A stretch of 64,000 nt of DNA, taken from the NCBI GenBank assembly GCA_021234155.1, contig JAJEKV010000333.1, positions 248,001 to 312,000 of the forward strand, read 5' to 3'. Below, one piece after another: positions 11,355 to 25,311 of this stretch; within the stretch, counting starts at the first letter, position 1; each line of letters opens with the position of its first letter. The DNA is from Isoetes taiwanensis (Eukaryota; Streptophyta; Lycopodiopsida; Isoetales; Isoetaceae). The notes beneath the pieces were generated by a model, which worked only from the letters and a program-made list of their open reading frames with translations, had not been told where the DNA came from and searched no databases. The position numbers were made by a program, and so were the translations under genes.

Positions 11355-13525
11355 ATTCCTCCCTCCTCTAAGACCTTATCCTCAAGGTAATTTAATTAGT
11401 TAGGTGAGGAGACTACTATACGAACTCATCCGACTCCCATATGGCATTTTTATGAGTCTGGCCTCGCCCTAAGACCAAATGTTCTACAATATCTCTATTG
11501 TGCAGCTGCCAAAACTCTTTTATCCAAAAGATGTTCTGGCATTATAGAGGAGTTAAAGACAAGTGGTACACCCTCAAGAATAACCATGTTATCTATATCT
11601 AGTACAACATGCTTCAATTGACTTACATGAAACACAAGATGGATCCCAAGGCCCTGCAGTAAGATCAACTCATATGCCATTGGATCTATTCTTTTCAGAA
11701 TGTTAAAGGGTTCAGCATAAACCGGGGTAAGCTTAGGCACCTATCCTTTCACTAAAGGTCGTAAACTATTCACATGTAGTGATGAAGGATAGACCATTCT
11801 CAAAAAGATATAATCGCCCTCTTTATAGGAGACCTATCATCTATGCTTATTAGCACTAGACTTATATCGATCCTGAGTCCTTTTCAAATTTTGCTTGCAT
11901 TGATGCAGTATTGCATCCATATCATGAAGCATATTCATAGTTGCTTCCGTCTTGAGATATTTATGCCTCCCAACATAAGTTCTCGGGTTCCTACCCGTCA
12001 TAGCCATGAAAGGTATCGTCTTGATCCCTATATGATGATTATTGTTGTAGGCATATTCCAAGTGGCAAATAATTCTCCCACTTAGACTGTTTCTCATGAA
12101 CAAAGCTTCTTAACATATCCTTAAGGATCATGTTGATTCTCTCAGTTCGTCCATCAGTCTAAGGATGATTACCACTACTCATACGCGACTGAATCTTTAA
12201 TCCCTTCATCAGGTCTCTCCAAAAGTGACCTGTTAACTTAGTATCCCTATCACTTATAATAGATAGCGAAAAACCAAGAGTCAGAAACACGTACTTTATA
12301 TAAGCTGCAGCTACCTCAAATCCCGTAGCATCACTCTTTAGAGGTATAGCTTAATAACATAGTCAAACAATCAACTATAACCAAAATCTGGGTGTGTTGC
12401 AGTAGTTCGGGGTAATGAGACTATAAACTCCATATCCACACATTCCCACTTCTTATTTGGTACATGAATAGGTTACAACAAATCCGGGGTCTTGCCATGA
12501 TCAGCTTTCACAGCCTGACACACCAACCAATGTGAAACCATCTCTTTCACTTGGTCTTGTAAACCCGCCCAATAATATTGCCTTTTAACCAGCTCATAGG
12601 TTTTCCATTCACCCCCATACCCAGCTTGTGGAGTGTCATGATGCTCACGAATAATTGCTTCTCGCAAATCTTCGTACAAAGGAGCACACACACTTCCCTT
12701 ATAGACGTATAACCCTTCTTGCTCGATCCACCAATTCTCAGTTTTGGTTGCTGATCATTTGGACATGCATCCTTAATCCTTTGAAAAATGTCATTCTCCA
12801 TGATAGCAAGAGCATTTAAATGCTTAATCCTAGATAAAGCATCCACTACTGGGTTAATCTTCCTTAGGTAGTATCCTTAATAGTAAAATGAATCATGGAA
12901 GAAATCAAGCCATCTAGCTTGTCTAGTAGCTTGACTTTGCAAAAGCGTTTAACGGTTTATGACTGTAGAGATGCAAACTTGTGTTCTTTACTTGTACCAC
13001 TTTTCAAGTATTGTCTCTATGTTTCCAAAGCGTGAACTATTGCCAATAGTTCTTGCTCATACATTGCATACTTCCGTTCGATGAAAATAAACTTTTCTTT
13101 CATAACCACTACCCGACCTTGCTCATTAATATTGCCCCCACTACTTGACCACAAGCATCAGTATAAACATCAAAGGATTCATTTAAATCGGGAACTTTTA
13201 GTATGGGACTACTAACCAACATCTCTTTAATAAGCTTAAAAGCTTCCCATTATGCTTTATCCCATAATACTCACGATCTTTCTTTAAAAGATCCATGAGT
13301 GGAGCTATTACCTTGAAAAATTTCGGCACAAATTTTCTATAGTACGTAGCCAAACCCAAAAAACTTCTCAATTCGGTAACATTTTCAGGTGGTAGCCAGT
13401 CTTGCACTGCTTGCACCTTGGATCCGGCGACTCCGCCGAAAGAATATGTCCTAGGTAAGCAACTCTTTGCTTAAGAAAATCACACTTGGATATCTTAGCA
13501 TAAAGTTTCTGAATATGAAGAGTTT
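11355..13525 (-). mobile_element. Decayed Ty3/gypsy element, pol region only
   Basis: The minus strand reads through pol in order from right to left: end of reverse transcriptase ([20 protein letters not shown] at about 13500-13440), RT/RNase H link, RNase H, the integrase zinc finger, the integrase core end and a post-integrase segment. Stops and frameshifts interrupt every domain. Sequence right of about 13525 no longer matches an RT N-terminus, protease or gag, so the element is truncated there. Confidence 0.8.
11495..13510 (-). pseudogene. gypsy Pol pseudogene (RT-RNase H-integrase)
   Basis: Pieces seen: 13416-13198 with [15 protein letters not shown] (RT thumb to RNase H); about 13080-13000 with YEQELLAIVHALETWRQYL (RNase H); 12846-12780 starting DALSR; 12691-12473 with the H2C2 integrase zinc finger, HHDTPQAGYGG then KRQYYWAGL and a degraded second half; 12103-11837 with EYAYNNNHH and TGRNPRTYVG (integrase core end); 11740-11495 with KLTPVYAEPFNILKRI and FHVSQLK, the module after integrase. 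The catalytic DDE part between 12470 and 12100 is badly broken. Inactive as read. Some breaks may be sequencing error. Confidence 0.8.
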
Positions 13526-15005
13526 ATTGTTGCGGTATTATTAATTGCCTTGTGCACTTTAGGGCAATCAAATAGGTCAAGCTAAACTTCGTTGCATATC
13601 CTCGAGTCCTCAGCATGGGAGCCACTCGACAACATGGAGGAATTTTGAAAGCAGAGGGCAATCTTATGAAGGAAACTTCAGCAAATCAAAGGTCAAGATG
13701 ATGTACAGGGAAGCCCGAACACAAATAATAAAGGGAGACTACAGAAAGGATGATTGAGACATCAAGAATAGACACATGAGTTGGCAAGAAGGGCTATTCA
13801 ACAGCCAATGGGCATCAGGGCACTTATGCCATTGATCACATTAGGGGAGAAACATCTTCTAGTCAAGAATATTCTCCAAGTGCCATATTGTCTCGAGAAA
13901 GAGCCATACATCGATAACTATTGTCACAACTATGCCAACAACAAGTAGATGACTTCATCGACTAGTTATATCAAGAGTTTCTAAAAGATGAGACTGGACA
14001 TATCTCCTAGGAAGGGCAATTATCTCAAATATATAGGCCATAGTAGTATCAGATCTAGACTTCAAGCAAAGATGCTTTGACTAAGGAGGAATCAAGGATG
14101 GACTGCTCAGGAATAGGAGTATGACCAGACCGCAACCAACTTCTTCCTCGTCAGCCCCAATTCGTTAGAGCAGCGACATCGACGTCGACAGCACCATCTC
14201 AAGATCATGACGACCTTCTAACTTAGAGATTGGAAGTCAAACACCAACAGGAAGAGACACCATGGGGAACCAAATGCTAATATTATTAACTGATTAGTCA
14301 AGACATGGATGCTAATAGACTTCTCTCAGGAAGAGAAGTTGCACAGTTAGAAGTGGTAAAGCACTCAACATTGTCACCAGTCTTATAATAGCAACAGACG
14401 ACCACTAAGATGGAGAATGCAATCGATATGACCAACACAATAGTATCGATTCAGGAGTTAGAAGGATCGTCCTCAAATCTTGTAACCTTCAAGATAGGAT
14501 GAGTCAACATGAAAGACTCTAGAGAGTGGAGAACATTACCTTCAAGCTTTTGGGACGTGACAACAAGACCTTACCTTGCCAACTACATCATATAATCCAC
14601 TAATGTGGATACCTTTAATGAAGGAAGTCAACATCAACATTGAGGACGAGCACAATCAAAATATATTCGACAAACGACCAGGGCACATGAATAATTATGC
14701 AATAACTCCAATGAGATCAAATTTTTTCCAACAAAATTGTGGAACATTGTCTTGCTACTCCAACGACTAACGAGTACACCAGCTTCTAGCAAGCTAGAGG
14801 ACCAATCAGATAGTTGAATATCTTATTATATCATGCGAAAATAATAGATACAGGAGGATTAAGCAGATATGCTTAGTATAATGAGCAGCCCAGAATTAGT
14901 ACCTTGTGCAATAAAGTACTCTGCGTATTAAGAAATCTAGGCAGCAAAACAAAGGTGAAAATTTCAACATCATTTCTCAGAAAGCAATAAGCAAGGGAGT
15001 ACCTA
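13526..15005. other. Unassigned sequence, possibly decayed retroelement
   Basis: Compositionally unlike the AT-rich spacers, with many short broken frames. No domain, LTR end or repeat partner was recognised. Confidence 0.35.
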
Positions 15006-15452
15006 GACGCTTGTTTCCTTGGCAAGCTCTGGGACCCCAGCGCTCTAGAGCAGGTCAAAACGGCCCATTACAAGGAGCACATCAACCCCGTGTTAGCCCG
15101 GGGCCCACAGCTCTACCTGCGTTCCCAGCTGCCCCTGAAAAAGCGCAGACTCATTGCCTCCATTCGCACAGGTGCCCACCATCTTCGCATCGAGACGGGC
15201 AGGTGGATTGGGGAGCCCCGCCAGGACAGGCTCTGTCAGTGCTGTCAAACGGGTGCCATTGAGGATGAGCCTCACACTTTCCAGAGTTGCCCAGCGTTCA
15301 GTCAGATCCGGGCTAGATACGCTCCCTTAGTACGGCCGGACTTGCCCTTACATTTGCTGATGAACACACCGTCAGTACGTGCCCTGGGGTCGTACATTCA
15401 GGAGGTACTGGACCTGCGAGGTCACCTTTGCCCCCGCCTGGCTGCCCGCTGA
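15006..15452 (+). CDS. LINE ORF2 C-terminal fragment
   Basis: The frame is open from 15006 through 15452 without an internal stop, about 148 codons, and has no proper start. Recognisable parts: RRLIASIRTGAHHLRIETG then RW, then CQCC, then EDEPHTFQSCPAF followed by an Arg-rich stretch and Leu. This is the region after the RNase H/RT of plant and algal L1-type elements, including the Cys-Cys-His-Cys module near the ORF2 end. Coding composition (GC-rich, CHG-rich) differs sharply from the flanks. The intact frame suggests a fairly recent insertion. Confidence 0.7.
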   Translation, partial: DACFLGKLWDPSALEQVKTAHYKEHINPVLARGPQLYLRSQLPLKKRRLIASIRTGAHHLRIETGRWIGEPRQDRLCQCCQTGAIEDEPHTFQSCPAFSQIRARYAPLVRPDLPLHLLMNTPSVRALGSYIQEVLDLRGHLCPRLAAR

Positions 15453-15690
15453 TTAGGCACTATGGGTGCGGTGCATGACTATATATATTTGGGTGTTTCT
15501 GCATTTTATATGTTACGACAGTTTGTCAGCAGGCTGATTGCTGCCACAATTTTTCCCTCGAAAACCCTTCGGGGCGGGGGTTTTTTAATCCGGGCAGTAA
15601 TCCGCTTGCTGCGTTTTTGTATTGGGTCCCATAGACCGATTGGTCTCCGTGGACGATAAAAGTACCTTCCTTCCTTCCTTCCTTGTTGTT
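15006..15690 (+). mobile_element. 5'-truncated LINE (non-LTR) 3' end with (CCTT)n tail
   Basis: A GC-rich island starts abruptly at about 15006 within AT-rich sequence. It carries the last part of a LINE ORF2, a 3' UTR of about 200 bases with an AAAACCC/GGGTTTT stem around 15561-15587, and ends in four CCTT/TTCC units at about 15664-15686. A 5' truncation with a short tandem tail is the usual footprint of target-primed reverse transcription. Target-site duplication was not resolved. Confidence 0.7.
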
Positions 15691-17130
15691 CTATGGATCA
15701 TGCTTAGCAACGTCAACATGCAAGATCAAATGCACAACAGTCTGAGTCTCCCAAGTAGTATTGATAAGTCTAGTTGGATTCACAGTACAGACTTGGTGAT
15801 ACACGATTATAAATAATAACAAATAATTATGTTTGATTATGCCTAATAAAATGAAAATGTTGAAACTAAGAAAAGATATAGCATTGCAACCTCCACTTCT
15901 AGCAGAGCAACTTCTAGTTAGGTTACCTTCTTATTCATGGAATTAATCATTTTAGTAGCCAAATCCAACAAACAAAGTAGGAACTTTGGAGGCCCATCTA
16001 TATGCACCTTAAGCTGACAACAATTTAGTTGATGCAAGAAGTTAAATGTACTTACAAATACAGTTTAAAAACGATGGGCCAGTACGTTATGTTCTGGTCT
16101 GTTATGTCCTGGTCTGCACTACACACAATGTCAAACATATAAGCTCACGCATGACATCTTCAACAGATGCACAGCATTTTGAGATGAGTATCATGATTCC
16201 AGCAGTCTATAGCTCCTATATCTCTTTAATTTAGATGTGTATGCATTTATATGGACCTGCATGCGAAGTTGATTAGCTGCTCTACCTACAGTTGAGACTG
16301 CACAATTGCATAACTGGGGGTCGTATTACCAAAAGATAGAAATCTATTTAAATAAGTCAAATTCAAAATGCAATCTATCGCACCAGCAAAGGAAAAATGA
16401 CTGGGAGAATAAATAGACAACATGTAACAACAAATGGACATCAAACAATGAGTACATCACATAGTGACTGAATACAATATTGGAGCCTAAAGCAAATCCA
16501 CAACACCATGGGGTTTGATGTTGGAGGTTGCACCTGCAACAACCCTAGACAAAGAAGATGGCTGCTAAAGAACGTATAGAAAATGCAGGCCCTCTTAATA
16601 GACAAATTCGGTAAAGTCAAATTTCAACTGGATGCAATCAATAAATTTTACTACCTGATCTTGATCCTGTTGAATCATTTTTAGCCTGCACTGGTCTACG
16701 ACTCCCATACAAACCATCGCCTCTAATTTTGTAGGATAAGAGTCTGCTGTATAGATGATCATATGTGTTTTTTGCATCTAGCTAAAGAGCATGATAATCC
16801 TAGACAATGGAGACAAATAACAAAGAAGTGCTCTTACCAGGATGACTTTGCTCTGCAGTTCTGCATGATGTAAAGGAAGAGTTAGAGAAAGTTTAGAGCA
16901 ACAATATCTAGAACTCTAATAGATAAAACATAATATTATGAAAGCAGTATTGTAGTTCAATTATATAACAGAAGTGCTACAGTTGCCTGCTTATACCTTT
17001 TCGTAGGACAACAATCCTACAACTGTGGAACTGCAATCTAGATCGATGCCCCAATGCATCATGTATGATGCAAATTCTTTCAACAAATTTATATTTACAG
17101 GGCATGTTTCAATTAAAAGCAAGGGAGAAA
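15691..17130. other. AT-rich stretch, nothing recognised
   Basis: No convincing ORF or transposon end seen. A short repeated phrase (GTTATGT then TCTGGTCTG) near 16085-16120 is the only local structure. Confidence 0.4.
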
Positions 17131-17138
17131 GAACATAC

Positions 17139-17314
17139 TGTGACAATCTAAGAATCCTGGAAATCAGCCCTGGCTGAGAATCCCCTTCCTGAACCCTTGC
17201 TTCACTTAGACTTCCAAGCCTGACTTCATATTTGTCGTCAAGAAAAATGTTAGTTGCTTTAATATCCCTTAAGTAGCAAGAAAACACCAACTCATCAATG
17301 CCTGGAGACCGCAT
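17139..17314 (-). pseudogene. Receptor-like kinase fragment (catalytic-loop exon)
   Basis: The minus strand carries an exon-like block from about 17267 (after a CTTAAG acceptor) to 17139 (donor GTATGTTC) that reads RDIKATNIFLDDKYEVRLG, followed by SLSEARVQEG and ending RILRLS. RDIKxTNIxLD is the kinase catalytic loop. Where a DFG motif would be expected there is LGSLSE, as in pseudokinase members of the plant LRR receptor kinases (family knowledge). No other kinase exons were recognised nearby, so it is probably an orphan exon. Confidence 0.55.
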
Positions 17315-17400
17315 AGGAATATGTACATAACAAACAAACCTAGCCTAAACATATAGAGTATGCAAAAATTGCTCTAATATCCCTTAAGTAGCAAAAACAG
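17254..17400. repeat. Short direct repeat TAATATCCCTTAAGTAGCAA
   Basis: The phrase spanning the kinase-fragment acceptor at about 17259-17278 recurs at about 17371-17390. Only about 20-30 bases are shared. It looks like a small local duplication. Confidence 0.6.
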
Positions 17401-18100
17401 ATTGGTGATGGTATCCCTAAAACCTGCCCCTATATTCAGCCATAAACCATATCTGGCAAAACCGTTATTTAGCATAATAAGATCTCTTGTGGAAGCAACG
17501 AAGAAAGCATCATCTACCTTGTAACCTTTACTGGCTTGCAAATTGTGGAAAACATGGACAACACGCTTATGACCCAAGGAACCTCGAAAACGTTTTTGGG
17601 AAGCAAATGAATGAAAACGTACCAGGTATGTCTTCAAAGAATACTGTAAGATCAATCTCATATTTGAAAAGGGGGGCAATTACAGATCGCTTTATTTATA
17701 ACATATCTTCTTCCAGACGCTTATTGTTCTACTTGTTTTCAACAGGATCATCAGACGGATCTGAAACCCTAAGGAAACAACGGATGCAGATATCTAAATA
17801 GGAATATTATTCTAGGAGAACCATGCACTGACCTCGTATGCTCGACCTCCTTTGCATGCTCACAAATGAACTAAGAAGCGGAGTTGAATGAGAAACCCTG
17901 ATCGGAGGTACCCCTAGAAGCAGCGAAGATGCACATCGTCTAAAAGATTCCTCCAGACGGCCTCCATGCTGGAAACGAAGGACACGGCCTCCCTGCTGCA
18001 AGCTGCAAACTATCTGATCATGATATCTTGAACCTAGAAATCATACGAAAGTTTTTTTTCCCGATTTTTGGAAAATAGGAAATAGTTTCCGGCGGCCAAA

Positions 18101-18296
18101 CACTACTACAAAAATAGGTAGAAATGGCACAAAAGTGACATTTATCCTTTGCCTTTTTACAGAGCACAAACGTCACTTTTGTGCCATTTATGACGTTCGT
18201 GCTCCCCAAATGGCACAAAAGTGACGTTTGTGCTCGGTGAAAAGGCGGAGGATAAATGTCACTTTTGTGCCATTTCTACCTATTTTTGTAGTAGTG
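18101..18296. mobile_element. CACTA-type MITE, 196 bp, with AAA target duplication
   Basis: The element starts CACTACTACAAAAATAGG and ends CCTATTTTTGTAGTAGTG. The terminal inverted repeats extend about 47 bases with almost no mismatch. The interior adds further inverted copies of GGCACAAAAGTGAC, so most of the element can fold back on itself. It is flanked by AAA on both sides (18098-18100 and 18297-18299), fitting the 3-bp duplication of CACTA/EnSpm elements. It encodes nothing and would depend on an autonomous CACTA transposase. Confidence 0.9.
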
Positions 18297-18299
18297 AAA

Positions 18300-21200
18300 A
18301 CATTTAAAACCTTAGAAAAACAACTCAGAAAAAAATCCAAAAAGTTTTCGGAACCATGGAAAAACCAAATTTAAACAATATATATCGATCGACATGTACT
18401 ACCTATATTATACGTGGCAGTACAATATAGGTATTTATACTATATATTATTCTAGAATGTCATAGGCATAAGGAAAATCACATATAGTGGATTGGGTGTA
18501 ACTAGACCAATATATTTTGCTCTATATTGGAATACTAGATATATTTGAAGTGTTTGGTTTTCATTTTCAATCACTCCCATCATACAACATTAACAGATCC
18601 TTTTCTCATGCAGCTCAGCCGCATCTTGTTCCAATTTTGAGATGATGTACAACTAAGCAGATACATGCAATTGTGCTATGTTATGGGTAGGGGATATATG
18701 GCGAAGGGCAAAAAAGATTATATTGAGAGGAAGCACTGTCTGATGTTATCAAGAGAAGCTTATTATCATTCTTTATGGTGTAATGAAGCTTTTTCCAAAA
18801 AGAAAATTTAGAAGAGTTAGGATTGCAGATCAACCTATTTATCGTCACTAATCTCAACAAAGTCACATGAACTTGGTACTAAACCTGCATCATGATGCCC
18901 TGTTTTACTATTATAACAAAGCTTAACAAAAGTAAGTGTCGGCCAGATTTTCCACTCCAAACAGAGTCATCGCCGACCGACTTATTGCAATCTATCGAGT
19001 CCAATTTTTTCCATTGCCAGATTTGCCAGAAGGACATTTGAATAGTTTCAAAAAATACAAAATACTTTATATGTTGACCGAGGGCATTTCAAGAAATTAT
19101 CAAAACTGAGGGGTATCTGGTGAAATTTGTCAAACATAAGGGTATTTAGTAGTTTTTTCCCTCAAAGAATTGGTTGATTCAAGGAGGATTCCCCCTTTTT
19201 TTTGCAATAAAGGGCAAACCCTTGCTGTTATGGTGGGCCCGAATATTCTTAGAAGCTAGCATTAACTTGCAAATTACCTGCATTCACCGATAAGGATAAA
19301 AAAAAAGGCTTCTAGGCACAGATCCATTGTTTCTAAGGAGATCAAAAGCAGATGGAATAGTTCTTACTTAGTATCACACACATTGCAACGATGAGGATTC
19401 CAAAAAGGTAGATTTGCAACTGGATATTGGAAGAAAGGGTGAGAGCTATGGTAAATTTACATTAATTTTCCAAATGCCTTAAGTTTCCCAGTGCTGAAGT
19501 TGAGACACTTGACATGTTTTAAACTTGAAATGTTTCAAATTTACTAAACACCCTTAAGGTTTAACGAAATAATTCAAATTCCCTTCAAGAAGTAAGCAAT
19601 TGAGACACTTCATTGATTTTGCCTTGCCACAAGAGAATCGTTACAACTTGGTGAGAACAAATCCCGAGAGCAAATCAGTGAATTCGATTGATGAGAGCAA
19701 ATAGATGAAGATTGCAAATTACTGGGAGCAAAACTGATGGGCTAGAAGACAATTCGATGCCTTTCTCTGAGGAACCATGAATATAAATAAGCACTTCGCC
19801 AAAAAGGTGCTATGAGTATCCATTGAAGAAAGGTATTCCATAATGTTTGCAATTCAAGGTTCAAGTATATTTATTACATTTGATTTGCAATGGTTAGTGC
19901 GGGGTATTCGCATGAAAATACGTAAGGTTTGACTAGTCATGTGAGCAAAGTTGTAGAGGTCTAAGGCTTATTGTTCCATGGTCCGGATTAGAAAGGAATA
20001 CGCCCAAAGTTAGAAGGCGATGAACTGTGTCCTGATGGCTGTCTCTTGCTTCTCCGAACCTGCTCCGCCGTGATTCTCGACAGAGGTGCTTGGGTGGTCG
20101 ATTTGCGAATATATAGCACAGGGGGTTCCAGGGGGATTTGATATGGATGTAAAAATAACAATTCCCAAAATCATAGACCATATATCCCTAAAATAATTGA
20201 ATGGGTTATTGTAAAAAAAAAAACATAGATTCAAGATAAACAATAATCATATTAGCTCATTGGGTATATTGGTTAAAGTAATTTTATTAGGACATTGAGT
20301 TATTTTGGTAGAGGTTCGAGCTCCCGTATTTCATATTCTAAAATCTTAGGCAAAGCCGTATAGAGGTTCGATATTCCGTCAAAACCTTAGGCGAACTCGT
20401 ATTTTCATATTTCAAAGTCATAGGCACCTCCAATGATAAATGACTATAAGCAAAATGAGAGGTGCCCCGAGGCCCCAACATATGATCTGGGTCATAGGAT
20501 CGACGAATCCAACGACTATGGTAGTCCAGGGTGCACCTCGTTTAGAATATGTAGCACAATAACAGGCCACGCTGATTCATTTGAAGGAATGTTTGGGATA
20601 GCTTATGCCCTATCCAACGCTTTTTCATGGGGATGGTTGTGGATAAGGTAGGGCAATGGCAGTGGACTTCTGCCTATGAAAAAGACTCAGAGCTTATTTT
20701 GAATGCTTTTCCGGCTATGTAGAGGGTCTTAATTCAGGGTTTCAATTGAAGAGCATCCAGGGTTTTAAATTTTTTATTTCCGTATATTTGTAACAGAGGT
20801 CAGGCATAGATGCATGCCGTTATTTGGGTAAGCAGATTGATGTTGAATGAGAAACATGTTAATGCTGCCTACTTTGGTAGGGGGTTCAACACCCTAGCTA
20901 TCTTAATCAATCAACACCCTTTGTGGAATCTAGGTTAGCGCGCACTTGGGCACTGTAACTCGGCTTTCGGTTCATCCTGTGATAAGGCTAGTAACTAATC
21001 CTATTAGGGCCAATGAGTGAGACCCGCAGCCCAAAGCGGCGAGAGACGAATGGGATTTGCTACAAAGGCCGGCTAACAGAGGTATTCCCGCGTATGGGAG
21101 ACAACTCCTCTTCTATGGACTGGATTGAAGTGGGCCTAGAAGAAAGGGTTGTCTCCCTACATCAAAATGAAGCATTCTTGCATCTGCTACTATATTTGGA

Positions 21201-21588
21201 TAGCGTAGAAGGCATGTGTGTATTGAAGTCTTAGTCAAATGTAATTACAGTGGTCTTGGGAGCCCTAAATAATAGAGCCACGTCAGCATTTGATACCATC
21301 AAAAGTTGACGTGTAAAGACATGATCTCATTTCAGGGCATATGTAACAGAATATGCCCACATCCAAGGGTCCAGGGTCCAAAGTGAATAATAGAGAGGTC
21401 CAACAATAAACACAAAGTGAATAAAATACGAATAACTGGAGGCTATTTGGTGAAACTTAAATTTTACACGGGGAGACGAAGGGCATTTCAAAAAATTATC
21501 AAAACTCAAAGGGTTACCTTGTAAAATTCGTCAAAACATAAGCCTATTTTGTAATTCTTTTTAGCTGCCAGACCTAAACTCTGGAAAC
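18300..21588. other. Intergenic stretch upstream of ITPA
   Basis: Mostly AT-rich with short broken frames. About 90 bases at 19050-19155 resemble 21470-21565 (GGGCATTTCA, AATTATCAAAACT, then GTCAAA-CATAAG). No gene recognised. No clear core promoter could be assigned to ITPA. Confidence 0.4.
19050..21565. repeat. Pair of ~90-bp direct repeats, 2.4 kb apart
   Basis: The first copy (about 19050-19155) and second copy (about 21465-21565) share AGGGCATTTCA, AAATTATCAAAACT and GTCAAA-CATAAG in the same order with substitutions. They could be ends of an old element between them or two copies of a small family. No TG..CA ends were identified. Confidence 0.5.
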
Positions 21589-23195
<1,607 letters not shown>

Positions 23196-23405
23196 TGTAC
23201 CATGAATTGGATACCTATATGAAAGGCACATTTCTGGGATTTTAAATCCCATGGAAAATATAACAGATTAATTGTTGGGCTGCTTTTTGAAGCAAGGACT
23301 TATCATGGGAATGCTAGAAATGCAAGCAATGGTATTTCATTCGATGTGTAAAAAATTATGGAAGCTGCTTCTTACTCTATGTGGTCAAGTTAAGTAGTTG
23401 TTTTA

Positions 23406-23705
23406 GCTGATAAATGATATATTAGGACGCATCCCCATTACAGAAGAAACTCAGTTCTGCTACTAAACAAAGCTACAAGACAAACTAAACAGAGCATCGG
23501 CTAGTGCTAGAAGACAAACTAAACAAAGCTACAAGCCTACTTCCATCTTTTCAGGAAGCCCTTTGTAGCTGATAGATGATATATTAGGACGCATTTCCAT
23601 TACAGAAGAAACTTGTTTTGCTTCTTATTTGTATTAGCATCGACTAGTGCTAGAAGACAAACTAAACAAAGCAAGAGACGCTACTTCCATCTTTTCAGAA
23701 GCCCC
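23406..23705. repeat. ~160-bp tandem duplication downstream of ITPA
   Basis: GCTGAT-ATGATATATTAGGACGCAT at 23406 recurs at 23568. Both copies continue through CCATTACAGAAGAAACT, CTAGTGCTAGAAGACAAACT and TACTTCCATCTTTTCAG. Within copy one AGACAAACTAAACA is itself repeated. Non-coding. Confidence 0.8.
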
Positions 23706-25008
23706 TACAAAAATGCGAGTCCGAATCAGTATTCAGATGCCTATTCCTCTGAAATCGTACAATGGATATGAAGCAGGCTATTTAAGTATTAGCCACAAGC
23801 ACGCTATTTAAGCCTTAGCCATTAAGGTTGGCAAATTATCCGAGGCATAAGGTTTTGGCAATGGTTAAGCAGAAAATAAGGGATGGGTTTTATTTTTGTT
23901 TAAGAAAGTCATGGTTTTAGAATGTAGTACATCGTCATTACGCATATGGAGAGCACAAACTTGTACACGGGTCTGATGTGGAAATTCCACAACTCTCCAT
24001 TTGGCATATTCGTAAAATTGTGCTTGGATCCAATGATATAAAAAAAAAACCCAGCCTGAACTAGCATTGCTAGATCAGACATCTGCCTCGGTCAATCCCT
24101 TGGCAGTCTTATCACCCTGATTCTAGCCTGAGTAACTCTAGATCAATGTCTTTATACCTATTAGACTCAGCCTATTTATAACCTGTTACCATCTGTTTTT
24201 AACTTATACACCATTTATACCATGTGCCCATCATGCCTTACAAGCTCACCCAATTAATGCAGCTTTCTCTACTTTGTTCCAGATAACAAATACTATCTTT
24301 CCTTTCTACTTATTTACTTACAATTTTATATTGCCAATACTATGCTTATGTTTACCGATCATATGGCTATAAATATGATCACTCTTTGGTCATTTACTAA
24401 AGGATTTGACTTCATATCAATTATATACTACAACAGGTAGTCCAGGGTTTACCAAATTCTCGTGTGTCCTTCAAGTCAGCTGATCCAGCAAATTTAGAAT
24501 ATGGACATACCATGATACTTTAATGAACTTTAGACTCAAATGACCTCTACATCAAGGAATATTTTTATAGAGCATTTATTTATTTAACTATTAGCAATCA
24601 TATGAAATTATTCATTATGAATCTGAATTCACATTTTTATGCATGTGTTTCTCTAGCCCACCCTTGCTCTGGAGATGGTCTTTAGTTCTGGAATTTAGAC
24701 CATATAACATATTTATAACTTAGGTAACCATTATCTTTTATGCCCCCAATAACATCCATAGTACATCAACATCACTTGTTTTCATAATCATCAGCATTAT
24801 CATCTGCAGAGGAAATTAACCTTCTTACAAAATTGGGTTCTATTGCAACCTGCTTGATCATGCAACTAGCATTCCTTTTTAAGAAAAACAGGAGGATTTT
24901 AAGAGCTTTTACAAATTGCAAAGGCTACCAAGCTCCTGAGCAAAACCTATATCATTCTTAGATATTTTATGCATATTGTTAACCACCTAGTGCTTAACAT
25001 TGTACACA
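23706..25008. other. AT-rich intergenic stretch, nothing recognised
   Basis: Short frames only. No repeat partner seen in this window. Confidence 0.4.
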
Positions 25009-25311
25009 TGTTAGGTGTCAGTGGTGGCAGACGACACTTGGCATATTTAGGTTAAACTTAAGTGTATGGCTTAGATTTAGCAAGATGTAGGGCTCAGATT
25101 TGCAGTCTACACTATATTAGACCAAGCCTCTTCAGATGTACTCAGGTTTTATCTCAAATTTGGAGAGCCTCATTTGGCCACGTTCCCTTCACGCTTTGTA
25201 CATATTTGATTTTCTTGTTCTTGTTTTGTGATCATGAGCATGGCAGCTTTATAGCATCCGACAGTTATAGACTGCTGCTGCAGGGTGTATGCCAAGAACT
25301 CACAATTAACA
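25009..25311 (+). repeat. Probable LTR with adjacent tRNA-Asp-like primer site
   Basis: The stretch begins TGTTAGGTG and ends ATTAACA, has one spacer base, and is followed at 25313 by TGGCGCCGTT, the first ten bases of a primer-binding site complementary to plant tRNA-Asp, with weaker agreement further on (GCCCGGTTCG). A second LTR in the same orientation was not found, so this is a solo or truncated 5' end. Confidence 0.45.
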
